The translations under genes and the position numbers were made by a program. This document shows positions 1 to 6,886 of a stretch of 7,511 nt of DNA, piece by piece; the first letter of the stretch is position 1, and each line of letters opens with the position of its first letter. Source of the stretch: a bacterium (GTDB lineage: Bacteria; Patescibacteriota; Patescibacteriia; Patescibacteriales; JAKAJF01). Under the pieces are notes generated by a model. The model made no database searches and was not told where the DNA came from. It was given only the letters and a program-made list of their open reading frames with translations. The stretch lies in contig JAKAJF010000018.1 of assembly GCA_021813875.1 (NCBI GenBank), positions 4,742-12,252 on the forward strand, given 5' to 3'.

Positions 1-910
1 CGGTCTGCCCATCTTTGATTATTTCCGGAGCGGATCCCCTGGCAAAAGTCACGACCGGAGTGCCGCACGCCATGGCTTCGGCAAAAACCAGGCCGAACGC
101 CTCTTCCAGGGATACGGGAGACAGAAAAAGTTTGCTCTTCTGGAAATATTTTATCAGGCGATGGCGTTCAAAATTGACGTGCAGGGAGATGGACGGCCGG
201 CGGGCGGCGCCGATCTTGCCCCTGACTTCCCTCTCGAACCAATCTTCGAAGCCATCTTTTATCACTCCGAACAATTTCGCCTTGCGTCCGGTCCTTTTTG
301 CCAGCCTGATTACGAGATCCGGACCTTTGCCCGGGATGAATCTTCCCGCCCACATAATATCCTCTCCTCCGCGCGGATCAAAGCTGAATTCCCCGATCTC
401 TACGCCATGATATATGGTCTCCAGATAGTTCAGGCCAGGCAGGAGCTTCCGTTGGTATCCGCTCGCCGAGACGAAAAAGACATTCTTTCTCCTTTTGAAG
501 AGCGAAAAATATTTCCTCGTGAAATCTTCATCGACGATATTATGCAGAGTGATGAGGATGGGCTTCTTCATGAAGCTGGCGAAGGGCAAGACCAGATCGC
601 CGTCTCCGATGTTTACGTGGAAAAGATCGAAGCGGTCTTGGGCTTCGAAAGCTTTGGATATCAGCGCCAATTCGAACATCACGTGTTTTCCGTTCTTGAT
701 GATCTTCGGATCCGCCGAGGACGGTTCCCGACTGACGCTTTCCACTTTGAGAGGCAGGACCGCGGACTCTCCGGAGGCGTAAACCGTAAAATCCCTCCTT
801 TTTCCGTACCGGGCCAGGTTTCTGATCAAAATATGGTTGAAGATGCCGCTTCCCGTCCTGTTCTTTTCGTCAATATTGAATAAATTGGTGCAGATCAAAG
901 CTACTTTCAT
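1..910 (-). CDS. GT4-family glycosyltransferase, C-terminus cut by window edge
   Basis: This reading frame is open from the ATG at 910 to the left edge and gives 303 residues with no stop. It begins MKVALICTNLF, a Rossmann first strand as in GT-B enzymes, with a Gly-rich turn (TGSGIFNH, about 19-26). The C-terminal Rossmann half starts near 185 with WAGRFIPGKGPDLV, whose R190 and K195 sit where GT4 enzymes hold the donor phosphates. The EX7E element (E270 and E278, in LEEAFGLVFAEAMACGTPVV) is followed by GSAPEII, the usual sugar-nucleotide pocket. There is no signal peptide or membrane helix, so it is probably cytoplasmic. GT4 members transfer sugar from a nucleotide donor with retention; the acceptor cannot be read from the sequence. 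It starts 4 nt after the stop of the synthase fusion gene and is presumably co-transcribed, so a linked job in trehalose or glycan metabolism is likely. A weak GAG about 11 nt before the ATG is the only RBS candidate. Family certain, substrate unknown. Confidence 0.93.
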   Translation of the reverse strand, partial: MKVALICTNLFNIDEKNRTGSGIFNHILIRNLARYGKRRDFTVYASGESAVLPLKVESVSREPSSADPKIIKNGKHVMFELALISKAFEAQDRFDLFHVNIGDGDLVLPFASFMKKPILITLHNIVDEDFTRKYFSLFKRRKNVFFVSASGYQRKLLPGLNYLETIYHGVEIGEFSFDPRGGEDIMWAGRFIPGKGPDLVIRLAKRTGRKAKLFGVIKDGFEDWFEREVRGKIGAARRPSISLHVNFERHRLIKYFQKSKLFLSPVSLEEAFGLVFAEAMACGTPVVTFARGSAPEIIKDGQT

Positions 911-914
911 ATTT

Positions 915-3128
915 TTAACTCAAGCTGGTCAGACTTTTTAAAAATTCCGCCGCCCAACGATACACATTATAATCCCTGACCGCGGCGCGCATCTTCTTCA
1001 TGCGGCTGCGCTGCTCGGAGGGAGCCATGGTCAAAGCTTCATGGATCGATCGGGCGGTCTCCTCGGCGCTGTAGGGATTTATTACGAGCGCTCCCTTGAG
1101 GCTGCGTGAAGCCCCCGCGAATTTACTTATGACCAGGACGCCCAGATCATCATTCTTTGCGGCGATAAATTCCTTGGCCACCAGGTTCATCCCGTCGCTC
1201 AGAGATGAGATGAGGCATAGCCGCGCCTGGCTGTAAAGCGGATAGATCTCCTTATGGCTATGATGCTCTTTCAGAAGGATTATCGGCCGCCAGCCGTTCT
1301 TCTCGAACTTCTTATTTATCCTTTCAGCCTCTCTGGTGACCTCTTCTTCAAATTGCCTGTATTTAGGTATGGCGCTCCGGCTGGGAGGCGCTATCTGCAC
1401 GAAAGTGAATTCTCCCTTGTAACGAGGATACATATTGAAGAAAAATTCCAAGCCCTTGAATTTTTCCAGGATCCCTTTGGCGTAATCCATCCTGTCGACG
1501 CCGACCCCCAAAAGCCGGCCTTTGAGCTTCAGAGCCTCTAAGATGAACGATTGAGGGGAAGATTTTATCCCTCCGTTGGTAAAAGCGACGCTTAGCGGGA
1601 AAGTCTTTACGTGAGTGGTGTGATTCTTGTAAATAATGGCGAATTCTTCCAGGTCCACGATGGATTCGATCTCTTTATTGGCGGTATCCAAGAAATTATT
1701 GCAATATTGCTGGGTATGGAAGCCCAGGATGTCCGCTCCCAACATGCCTTTTATTATCTCTTTCCGCCAAGGGCAGATTCTGAACATCTCCGCGTTCGGC
1801 CAAGGGATATGCCAGAATAAGCCGACTTCGGCATCGGGCCTGGCCGTCTTTAAGATTTTAGGCAGGAGGGCGAGATGATAGTCCTGGACGAGGATGATCG
1901 GTCTCCTGACGTTCTTTATTTCAGAAAGCAGGGCTTGGGCGAATTTTTCATTCACCTCGCAATAAGTCTGCCAGTCCTGTTTGCGGAACAAGGGGCGGGT
2001 ATGCGCCAAGATGCATAGGGGCCACAAGGCTTCATTGGAAAAACCGTTATAATATTCCTTTATCTCTTTTTCCGTCAACCATATCCTCTTCAAGGTGTAT
2101 TTGGGTTCGTCGGGCGGGACCTTGATCTTGTCGTCGCTATCCACCGTCTGCCTGTCCGCGTCGCCGACCCCGTGCGCCAGCCAGGTGCCCCCGCAGGCTT
2201 CCATGATGGGTTCCAGGCCTGTTACTAACCCGCTCGCCGGCATCTGCCAGACTATCTTATTGTTGACCTTTTTATGGATATAAGGCTCGCTGTTGGAGAC
2301 CACGAAGATTTTCCGATCCTTCAGATAAGTCTTGAAGAACTCTTTCAGACGTTCGGCCGTCCAGGGAGAATCAAGCTCCTCTAAACGCATCTTGGCCTCT
2401 TCGCTGGCCGTGCTTCGGGCCAATATCAAGCTCCTGGCCATCTTCATCACCTCGGCGTTGATCGGTTTCAAAAAGCCGGATCTTTTTTGGGTCTCGAAAT
2501 TTTCGCCGAAATTTCCGTTACGAGCCTGCCGGATGATTTCCGCGAGGCGCAGGACCGGCTTATAGACGATCAAGTTCAGGATCAAGATGATGGCGAATGA
2601 AAATAGGAGCAGCTGCAAAAATAGACGCAACAGATTGGTCTTCCAGATCTGATCAATCTCCATCCTTATGTAATTCGCCCTTTGGAATACCGATAGCGAT
2701 CCGATCACTTTTTCTCCGTCATGTATGGGGGTGGCGAAAACATAGATCTGGTTCCCTCCGAGCTTCATAAAATCACCGTCGCCCCTGTCGGCATCCATGA
2801 CTTTCTCAAAGACAGGATCCCCCAACAGATCTTCCGGCAACCCGGCCGAAGCCGCGAACAACCCGCCCTTGTTGTCATGGATGGCCAGCCCCAGCAGCCT
2901 CTCTCTTCCGGCAAATTTATCAAGCACGGCCTGCAAGGAAGAAGTGGCGCTGTTCAGATATGAAGGGCGGATCGCTTCTTTGAAGCTGTCGGCCAATAGA
3001 GAGGTGCGCCGTTGCAGGTCATCCGTAAGCGCTGTCTGTTGTTGATGGACCTGCAACAAAGTAAAGCCGACGACCAACAAACTGACTATTATCAAAACTC
3101 CGATAAAAATTGATAAAAGTTGCTTCAT
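915..3128 (-). CDS. Membrane sensor-HAMP-trehalose-6-phosphate synthase-like (GT20) fusion
   Basis: This is a 737-residue protein; typical stand-alone OtsA is about 470. Layout: membrane helix 4-24; extracytoplasmic region about 28-163 resembling a small Cache/PAS sensor (LLGLAIHDNKGGLFAAS; PIHDGEKVIGSLSVF); second helix about 167-188; HAMP-like segment about 189-240 beginning YKPVLRLAEIIRQA; short linker; GT20 domain about 272-735. GT20 makes trehalose-6-phosphate from a nucleotide-glucose and glucose-6-phosphate. Recognisable family residues: YYNGFSN (Y360), LWP (W369), QDYH (D416), WHIPWP (H440), VDRMDYAKG (R546, K551), QIAPPSR (R584), SDGMNLVAKE (D645, E653). The position matching the acceptor-contacting Arg of E. 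coli OtsA (VVSNR, R9) is Ser280 in VVSNSEPY. That could be divergence within this GTWLAHG-type subgroup, or a different acceptor. The catalytic part should face the cytoplasm, with the sensor outside. It is first in a unit with the GT4 gene, divergent from marR. The enzyme fold is sure; trehalose-6-phosphate as product is likely but unproven. Confidence 0.92.
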   Translation of the reverse strand: MKQLLSIFIGVLIIVSLLVVGFTLLQVHQQQTALTDDLQRRTSLLADSFKEAIRPSYLNSATSSLQAVLDKFAGRERLLGLAIHDNKGGLFAASAGLPEDLLGDPVFEKVMDADRGDGDFMKLGGNQIYVFATPIHDGEKVIGSLSVFQRANYIRMEIDQIWKTNLLRLFLQLLLFSFAIILILNLIVYKPVLRLAEIIRQARNGNFGENFETQKRSGFLKPINAEVMKMARSLILARSTASEEAKMRLEELDSPWTAERLKEFFKTYLKDRKIFVVSNSEPYIHKKVNNKIVWQMPASGLVTGLEPIMEACGGTWLAHGVGDADRQTVDSDDKIKVPPDEPKYTLKRIWLTEKEIKEYYNGFSNEALWPLCILAHTRPLFRKQDWQTYCEVNEKFAQALLSEIKNVRRPIILVQDYHLALLPKILKTARPDAEVGLFWHIPWPNAEMFRICPWRKEIIKGMLGADILGFHTQQYCNNFLDTANKEIESIVDLEEFAIIYKNHTTHVKTFPLSVAFTNGGIKSSPQSFILEALKLKGRLLGVGVDRMDYAKGILEKFKGLEFFFNMYPRYKGEFTFVQIAPPSRSAIPKYRQFEEEVTREAERINKKFEKNGWRPIILLKEHHSHKEIYPLYSQARLCLISSLSDGMNLVAKEFIAAKNDDLGVLVISKFAGASRSLKGALVINPYSAEETARSIHEALTMAPSEQRSRMKKMRAAVRDYNVYRWAAEFLKSLTSLS

Positions 3129-3195
3129 TTGATTTTCTTAGACTTAAGCCATATACTTTTTTAGTTTAACTTACGAGGAGCAAAAAATCAACAGC

Positions 3196-3224
3196 TTGAC
3201 AGTAATTTTTATTTGATATATATT
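3196..3224 (+). promoter_or_regulatory. Sigma-70-type promoter of marR
   Basis: A perfect TTGACA (3196-3201), a 17-nt spacer and TATATT (3219-3224) predict transcription from about 3231, giving a leader of roughly 22 nt before the marR ATG at 3253. No Shine-Dalgarno sequence is visible in that leader. The -10 lies inside the palindromes described in the next entry. Confidence 0.7.
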
Positions 3225-3236
3225 TGAAATATCAAA
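3212..3236. promoter_or_regulatory. Nested palindromes over the marR -10, probable operator
   Basis: Two dyads are nested here. The outer is an 8-bp inverted repeat, TTTGATAT (3212-3219) and ATATCAAA (3229-3236), with 9 nt between. The inner is a perfect 13-nt palindrome, ATATTTGAAATAT (3220-3232), centred on G3226. MarR dimers usually bind AT-rich palindromes of about this size overlapping their own promoter, and the -10 lies within this one. Autorepression is therefore likely; the effect on the divergent synthase operon is inference. Confidence 0.55.
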
Positions 3237-3252
3237 AACATTTAAAACACTT

Positions 3253-3684
3253 ATGAAAAAAATAAATTCTTCGGTCCGATTCTGCCTGGATCTGACCAAA
3301 TTCCAGACCGAGCTGGCCCGCCGTTTAGACAGCCGCTTGGGCGGCTTAGGCCTCAATGAGTTCGTCATCCTTTACGCCCTGGGCCAGGCCGAAGGCCAGA
3401 AGATGCGCCGCGTCGACCTGGCTGAAAAGGTCGGCCTGACCGCTTCGGGCGTCACTCGCCTGCTCCTGCCTATGGAGAAGATCGGCCTGGTCAAAAGGGA
3501 GATCAATGAAAATGACGCTCGCTCAAGTTTGGTGGTGCTCGCCTCGGGCGGCAAGACTAAATTGAACGAGGGCATAGAACGGGCGGAAATCTTCTGCGAA
3601 GACATCGTCCCTCGAGAAAGAATAAAGAAATTGGAGGAATTTTCCAAGCTGCTTATCGAACTCGGAAGAAATATAAAGTTTTAA
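3253..3684 (+). CDS. MarR-family transcriptional regulator
   Basis: This is a 143-residue protein of normal MarR length. Helices at about 8-45 would form the dimer and ligand part with the C-terminal helices (103-140). The winged helix-turn-helix covers about 50-98: RVDLAEKVGLTASGVTRLL (helices 2-3, recognition around 63-71), MEKIGLVKRE, then a wing NENDARSSLVVLAS with the conserved Asp-x-Arg (D88, R90). Such proteins bind palindromes as dimers and let go when a small ligand or oxidant is present. C11 and C115 are the only cysteines, so thiol sensing is possible but not shown. The gene is divergent from the synthase fusion and convergent with the CoA-binding protein gene, and its promoter carries a matching palindrome. 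Its ligand is unknown. The ATG at 3253 fits both promoter spacing and domain start. Confidence 0.9.
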   Translation: MKKINSSVRFCLDLTKFQTELARRLDSRLGGLGLNEFVILYALGQAEGQKMRRVDLAEKVGLTASGVTRLLLPMEKIGLVKREINENDARSSLVVLASGGKTKLNEGIERAEIFCEDIVPRERIKKLEEFSKLLIELGRNIKF

Positions 3685-3707
3685 AAAGCGGGTTTATCCC
3701 GCTTTTT
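3683..3707. terminator. Bidirectional intrinsic terminator shared by two convergent genes
   Basis: A perfect 10-bp stem, AAAAAGCGGG (3683-3692) and CCCGCTTTTT (3698-3707), encloses the loop TTTAT. The A-run on one side becomes the U-run on the other strand, so it can stop transcription both ways. It overlaps the last bases of the marR TAA (3682-3684) and of the CoA-binding protein TAA (3706-3708), leaving the two genes essentially no spacer except the hairpin. Confidence 0.9.
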
Positions 3708-4089
3708 AAATTCGATTATTTTTCGATAACATTATGCAAGCGTCATGCATGCATTCCATGCCATTTTCTTCACAGAATCTTATCGCCCCTCCACTTTCGC
3801 TTCCCGGCTGCAGCCAGACCTTCCTGATGCCGGCCGCCTTGGCGTCGAGGAGCACTTTCTCGGTCACGGCCGGCGGAACCACGAAGACGGCCACATCGAT
3901 GCCGGCAGGGGCGACCTTGAGGCCGGCATAGCTTTTCTCGCCGGCTACTTCGCCGGTATTCGGATTTATCGGCACCACCTTAAAACCATTCTCCTTTAGA
4001 TCCATGAAGACTTTATGACCATATTTGCTTCCGTCATTCGAGGCGCCGACGATGGCATAAGTATAATTTTTATTTATAAATTTTTTCAT
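3706..4089 (-). CDS. CoA-binding (CoA_binding_2, YccU-like) protein
   Basis: This is a 127-residue single-domain Rossmann protein, close to the length of E. coli YccU. It starts with YAIVGASNDGSKYGHKV (about 11-27), the glycine turn of the succinyl-CoA-synthetase-type CoA-binding fold, followed by GFKVVPINPNTGEVAGEKSYAGL, a run typical of the family. Later come IDVAVFVVPP and a WLQPGSES segment (about 92-99), ending in a Cys-rich MECMHDACIML. The family binds CoA or related nucleotides; its exact cellular role is poorly known. There is no membrane segment. It is convergent with marR and sits just downstream of the AT-rich accessory operon, with its own promoter. The start at 4089 is forced by the domain beginning at residue 11. 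That places the -10 only 5 nt upstream of the ATG, so the mRNA may be leaderless. Confidence 0.88.
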   Translation of the reverse strand: MKKFINKNYTYAIVGASNDGSKYGHKVFMDLKENGFKVVPINPNTGEVAGEKSYAGLKVAPAGIDVAVFVVPPAVTEKVLLDAKAAGIRKVWLQPGSESGGAIRFCEENGMECMHDACIMLSKNNRI

Positions 4090-4094
4090 TTAAA

Positions 4095-4103
4095 ATTATA
4101 TCA
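4095..4103 (-). promoter_or_regulatory. Extended -10 promoter of the CoA-binding protein gene
   Basis: Read on the minus strand this is TGATATAAT: a perfect TATAAT (4100-4095) with the TGN extension, as in extended -10 promoters that need little or no -35. No good -35 is seen 17 nt upstream. The last base of the -10 lies 5 nt from the ATG at 4089, so the predicted start point falls on or next to the initiation codon, implying a leaderless message. Confidence 0.55.
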
Positions 4104-4127
4104 AAAAATAAAGAACCCCACTGGGTC
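4101..4127 (-). terminator. Candidate weak terminator of the helicase operon
   Basis: On the minus strand GACCC (4127-4123) can pair with GGGTTC (4118-4113) around the loop AGTG, with one bulged T, and the hairpin is followed by TTTATTTTTT. It lies about 105 nt after the last gene of the accessory operon and just before the CoA-binding gene promoter, where a stop is expected. The stem is short and imperfect. Between it and the zinc-finger gene (4128-4231) I see nothing else. Confidence 0.35.
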
Positions 4128-4231
4128 GTCACTATCAACTTTCCCTAAAAAATATAGAGTTTATTTTTATAACAATCCAAAACAATATGATCTATTATTT
4201 TTTATCCAGCCCTTTCCAATTCTTCTCTCAA

Positions 4232-4429
4232 TCATTTTATCGCATCTTCAGCATTTTTTAGAGTAGCCAAGGCACAATCACGGCAGTAATAATGAGGAGA
4301 TCGACCTTCTTTTACCCCTAGCCGTTTTTCCCCGGAAGCAATAATATGTTTGTGAGATCTTCTACAGTAATGCTTCCGCTGTGCAACACTGATTGAAGAA
4401 TTTTTAATTATAGATTTATTTCTTGCCAT
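4232..4429 (-). CDS. Small Cys/His zinc-finger-like protein
   Basis: This is a 65-residue basic protein with a possible zinc-binding set: C22, H26 or H28, then C49 and C52 (YCRRSHKHI, then HYYCRDCAL). Between them is GEKRLGVKEGRSPHYYC, reminiscent of small zinc ribbons or PARP-type fingers in which a GE turn and an aromatic residue precede the second Cys pair. This suggests nucleic-acid or protein binding, but I do not recognise a named family. Its ATG at 4429 lies inside the end of the helicase gene, a 14-nt overlap in another frame, so translation is probably coupled and the two proteins may act together. No Shine-Dalgarno sequence precedes it, which also favours coupling. It ends in TGA and shares the AT-rich composition of the operon. 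It is likely a real gene because of the Cys pattern and overlap; function unknown. Confidence 0.72.
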   Translation of the reverse strand: MARNKSIIKNSSISVAQRKHYCRRSHKHIIASGEKRLGVKEGRSPHYYCRDCALATLKNAEDAIK

Positions 4430-6206
4430 ATTCTTTTATTATTTTATTACCTACCTCATTAACAATATCGTCAAAGTCTCTTCTGGCTAAGGCCACTTCT
4501 TCAATTGTATACTCCCCACGCGATCCAGATGGGCGACCAACATGATTGTTGACGGCACTATGTATTTCTGAAACTACATATACAAAATTATCATGAATTT
4601 TTCTTTTATCAAGTTGTCGTCCAGGTGCTGGAAGTTTATTTTCCGCAAGAATTTGACCAGCTGCTGTTTTTGCTTTACTATCCAACCATTTAAGATCAGC
4701 TTGCCATTGATCATATTTTGTAACCTGCGCTTTATCAATCACACCTTTGTCATGCAAAGACTCTAAAAAATCTCTTTCCTGTTTTTTTCTTCGCAGCAAA
4801 TCGTCTTCTTTTAGAGTTATTTCGCCTTGGCTCTCTATCTCAAATATTTTTGCGATAACTTTTTTTTGATTTGGCTCTCTCTCTATAATTTCATTTTCAC
4901 CCCCAAATATTATTTCTTCAGGATCAGGTAATAATTTCTTAAAATAATCTTGATCCACTCCAGAAAAATCCTGGAAGTCACTCCATACAGGGGCAATATT
5001 GCTACCAGCATGAAAAACTACAATACCAGTATTATCGACGCTACCTTGAATAACACGCATAATTCTGCCAACAAATTGAACAAAAGGAGACAGACTAGCA
5101 AATATTTTGAATACAGCGGCCACACTTAAATAAGGGTGGTCGAATCCTTCTCCGAGCATATTAACCTGTACTATTACATCTAATTCATTATTTTCAAGTT
5201 TTTGTTTTACACGTTCGTTCTCTATACTCATACCCTCTTTCTTCGAATGCACAAAATCAACACGCAATCCACGCTCTTGATATGCCCGTACAATATCATG
5301 ACAATGATTATAATTTTGTGCGGCGGCTATAATTTTATGCTTATCATCACCAGTCTGTTTACGTATCTGTTTCAATGCTTGTATGGAAGCATCTACAATA
5401 GAGATTAAAGTCTTATCAGATTGACCTATGCTGCGACGAAATTTTGCATCAACTGCTGCTTTATCTCTTATTTCATTAAGAGTTAATTCGCACCTCTCTC
5501 CTGTCTCGGTATTTACATATTCAAGGGTAGCTGGATTTAAAACCCATGCTCTAATTTTTTTTACATATCCTTTTTCAATTGCTTTATATATAGGATAATT
5601 ATATATAATTTCACCACTCATCATTTGCCCATCAGCACGACGAGGGGTGGCACTGAAATTTACTATATTTGCACTTGGAAATTTTTCTCGCACGCGCACC
5701 CAACTTTCAGCAGGATTATGGTGAGCTTCGTCAAAAAGAATTAAATCAAAATAATCTTCGGGCAATGAATTTAACCATTTATTTTCTTCTCCTTGGAGTT
5801 GTCCAATATTTGTAACAACAATGTCTGACACGTCCAACAGAGATTGATTAATCCTAGCACCTTCGATTGGCACCATTTCTGGACATTCACTATCTTTAAG
5901 AACGTTACATTTTTTATAAAAATATTTGTCATGCCCAGGATGTAAATTATTTTTCAACTCCTCTCTTATTGCCAAATTTGGGGCAACAACAAGAGTTCTT
6001 TTTGATTTTACACTAAATGGAAGCAATGAAATTAAACCTGACTTACCACAACCGACAGGCAACACCATACCGATTTCTCTTTTAACTCCACCATCATTGT
6101 AATATTGGGCCACTACCGCATAACCATCTTCCTGCGGCTCACGTAAATTTTTATTATCTTTTATATTTGGCTCAACGCGCTGAAAGTAACTTGTATTTTC
6201 AGACAT
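4416..6206 (-). CDS. Superfamily 2 DEAH-type helicase/ATPase (SSL2/ResIII-like)
   Basis: This is a 596-residue protein with a full SF2 motor. Motif I is VGCGKSG (51-57, nucleotide-binding K55), motif II DEAH (159-162), motif III SATPRR (185-190), motif V VNMLGEGFDHP (348-358) and motif VI QFVGRIMR (377-384, arginine fingers). Upstream, REPQEDGY (22-29) resembles the Q-containing adenine pocket of ResIII-type enzymes. The C-terminal third (about 430-596) matches no domain I can name; it is charged, with likely helical stretches. Such motors translocate on or unwind nucleic acid using ATP; there is no nuclease or methylase motif, so a restriction role would need a partner not in this window. 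It is the second gene of a unit: 20 nt after the LexA-like repressor and overlapping the zinc-finger gene by 14 nt, so it is probably derepressed by DNA damage. The composition is AT-rich, unlike the left half of the window. Confidence 0.93.
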   Translation of the reverse strand: MSENTSYFQRVEPNIKDNKNLREPQEDGYAVVAQYYNDGGVKREIGMVLPVGCGKSGLISLLPFSVKSKRTLVVAPNLAIREELKNNLHPGHDKYFYKKCNVLKDSECPEMVPIEGARINQSLLDVSDIVVTNIGQLQGEENKWLNSLPEDYFDLILFDEAHHNPAESWVRVREKFPSANIVNFSATPRRADGQMMSGEIIYNYPIYKAIEKGYVKKIRAWVLNPATLEYVNTETGERCELTLNEIRDKAAVDAKFRRSIGQSDKTLISIVDASIQALKQIRKQTGDDKHKIIAAAQNYNHCHDIVRAYQERGLRVDFVHSKKEGMSIENERVKQKLENNELDVIVQVNMLGEGFDHPYLSVAAVFKIFASLSPFVQFVGRIMRVIQGSVDNTGIVVFHAGSNIAPVWSDFQDFSGVDQDYFKKLLPDPEEIIFGGENEIIEREPNQKKVIAKIFEIESQGEITLKEDDLLRRKKQERDFLESLHDKGVIDKAQVTKYDQWQADLKWLDSKAKTAAGQILAENKLPAPGRQLDKRKIHDNFVYVVSEIHSAVNNHVGRPSGSRGEYTIEEVALARRDFDDIVNEVGNKIIKEYGKK

Positions 6207-6226
6207 AAATTTTTTATTAAATTTAA

Positions 6227-6868
6227 TTAATTTTTAATAACCCTAACCACAACACCATTAACCATGTAACTGGAATCATTTACATCATCTTCGTGTAAAA
6301 CTATCGGCGGAATATCTGAAGTTGATTCAGAAACTAGTCTTATCTCTTTTTTCTGATCATCTTTATAGAATCTTTTGAAGTTGGCTGCACCATCAATTAT
6401 TGATAAAACATAATCTCCGTTGGTAGGAATTTTCTTACTGCAATCAACAATCACATAATCGCCTTCATCGATGCTATCGCCTTTAATATCTGCTTTATTC
6501 AAAGAATTGCCGATAGCCTTGATAGCCATCAGATTATCCGGCGCTGATAAGTTTAACGATTTCTGTGATATCTTAACGAAACCTTGAATCTTCTGCTCTG
6601 CCAATTCTGTCGCCAAACCGCAATTAGCCGCACCAAGCACTGGAATATTGAAAAAATTATCCACGGCAAACGCCTTTCTTTTAGCGGGCTTCTTGGTTTT
6701 AGTCTTCGGATCATAGTACAACCAACCCTCGGATTCTATCTTTTTTAAATAATAAATAATTGTCTGCGGATTCTTAATTCCGAGCTGTCTAGCCACTTCT
6801 CTGTAGCCAATACTAGGAATGTCATTATTCTTAGAATATTCCAATATTTTCTTAAAATTTTCGTTCAT
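6227..6868 (-). CDS. LexA/UmuD-like self-cleaving repressor (S24 family)
   Basis: This is a 213-residue protein. The N-terminal winged helix-turn-helix (about 4-58) has GYREVARQLGIKNPQTIIYYLKKIE, similar to the LexA DNA-binding domain. A linker rich in Lys leads to the S24 peptidase fold: cleavage region IPVLGAANCGLATE with the scissile pair Cys83-Gly84, Ser122 in AIGNSLNKADI, and general-base Lys165 in AANFKRF. Most LexA proteins cut Ala-Gly; Cys-Gly is the pair of UmuD and some phage repressors. RecA filaments are expected to trigger cleavage and free the operators. It heads the operon with the helicase and zinc-finger genes. Its own leader holds an operator-like sequence repeated in mirror image before the divergent small gene, so autoregulation is likely. 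It could be a chromosomal LexA, but its AT-rich context and partners suggest a dedicated element repressor, so I give no gene symbol. Confidence 0.92.
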   Translation of the reverse strand: MNENFKKILEYSKNNDIPSIGYREVARQLGIKNPQTIIYYLKKIESEGWLYYDPKTKTKKPAKRKAFAVDNFFNIPVLGAANCGLATELAEQKIQGFVKISQKSLNLSAPDNLMAIKAIGNSLNKADIKGDSIDEGDYVIVDCSKKIPTNGDYVLSIIDGAANFKRFYKDDQKKEIRLVSESTSDIPPIVLHEDDVNDSSYMVNGVVVRVIKN

Positions 6869-6886
6869 AAAATACGATTTTTTCTT

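Larger units (their letters stand above)
3129..3252. promoter_or_regulatory. Divergent intergenic region between the synthase fusion and marR
   Basis: This 124-nt AT-rich spacer must hold both divergent promoters. On the minus strand the best candidate for the synthase operon is TTGATT (3186-3191), a 17-nt spacer and TAAACT (3163-3168). It is only a fair match, with a leader of about 30 nt and no clear Shine-Dalgarno sequence. It lies close against the -35 of the marR promoter, so a regulator bound here could affect both directions. The minus-strand promoter call is weak. Confidence 0.3.

Noticed and set aside
161..883. Long plus-strand frame of 240 codons
   Set aside because: It is antisense to the GT4 glycosyltransferase, whose minus-strand frame carries the clear GRFIPGKG and EX7E motifs. 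The plus product resembles nothing, so it is a shadow frame.
3171..3368. Minus-strand 65-codon frame between the synthase fusion and marR
   Set aside because: It overlaps the marR 5' end and both promoters and has no sensible protein character.
4015..4266. Plus-strand 83-codon frame
   Set aside because: It runs across the CoA-binding gene start, its promoter and the candidate terminator. It is hydrophobic by base composition only and has no promoter or motif.
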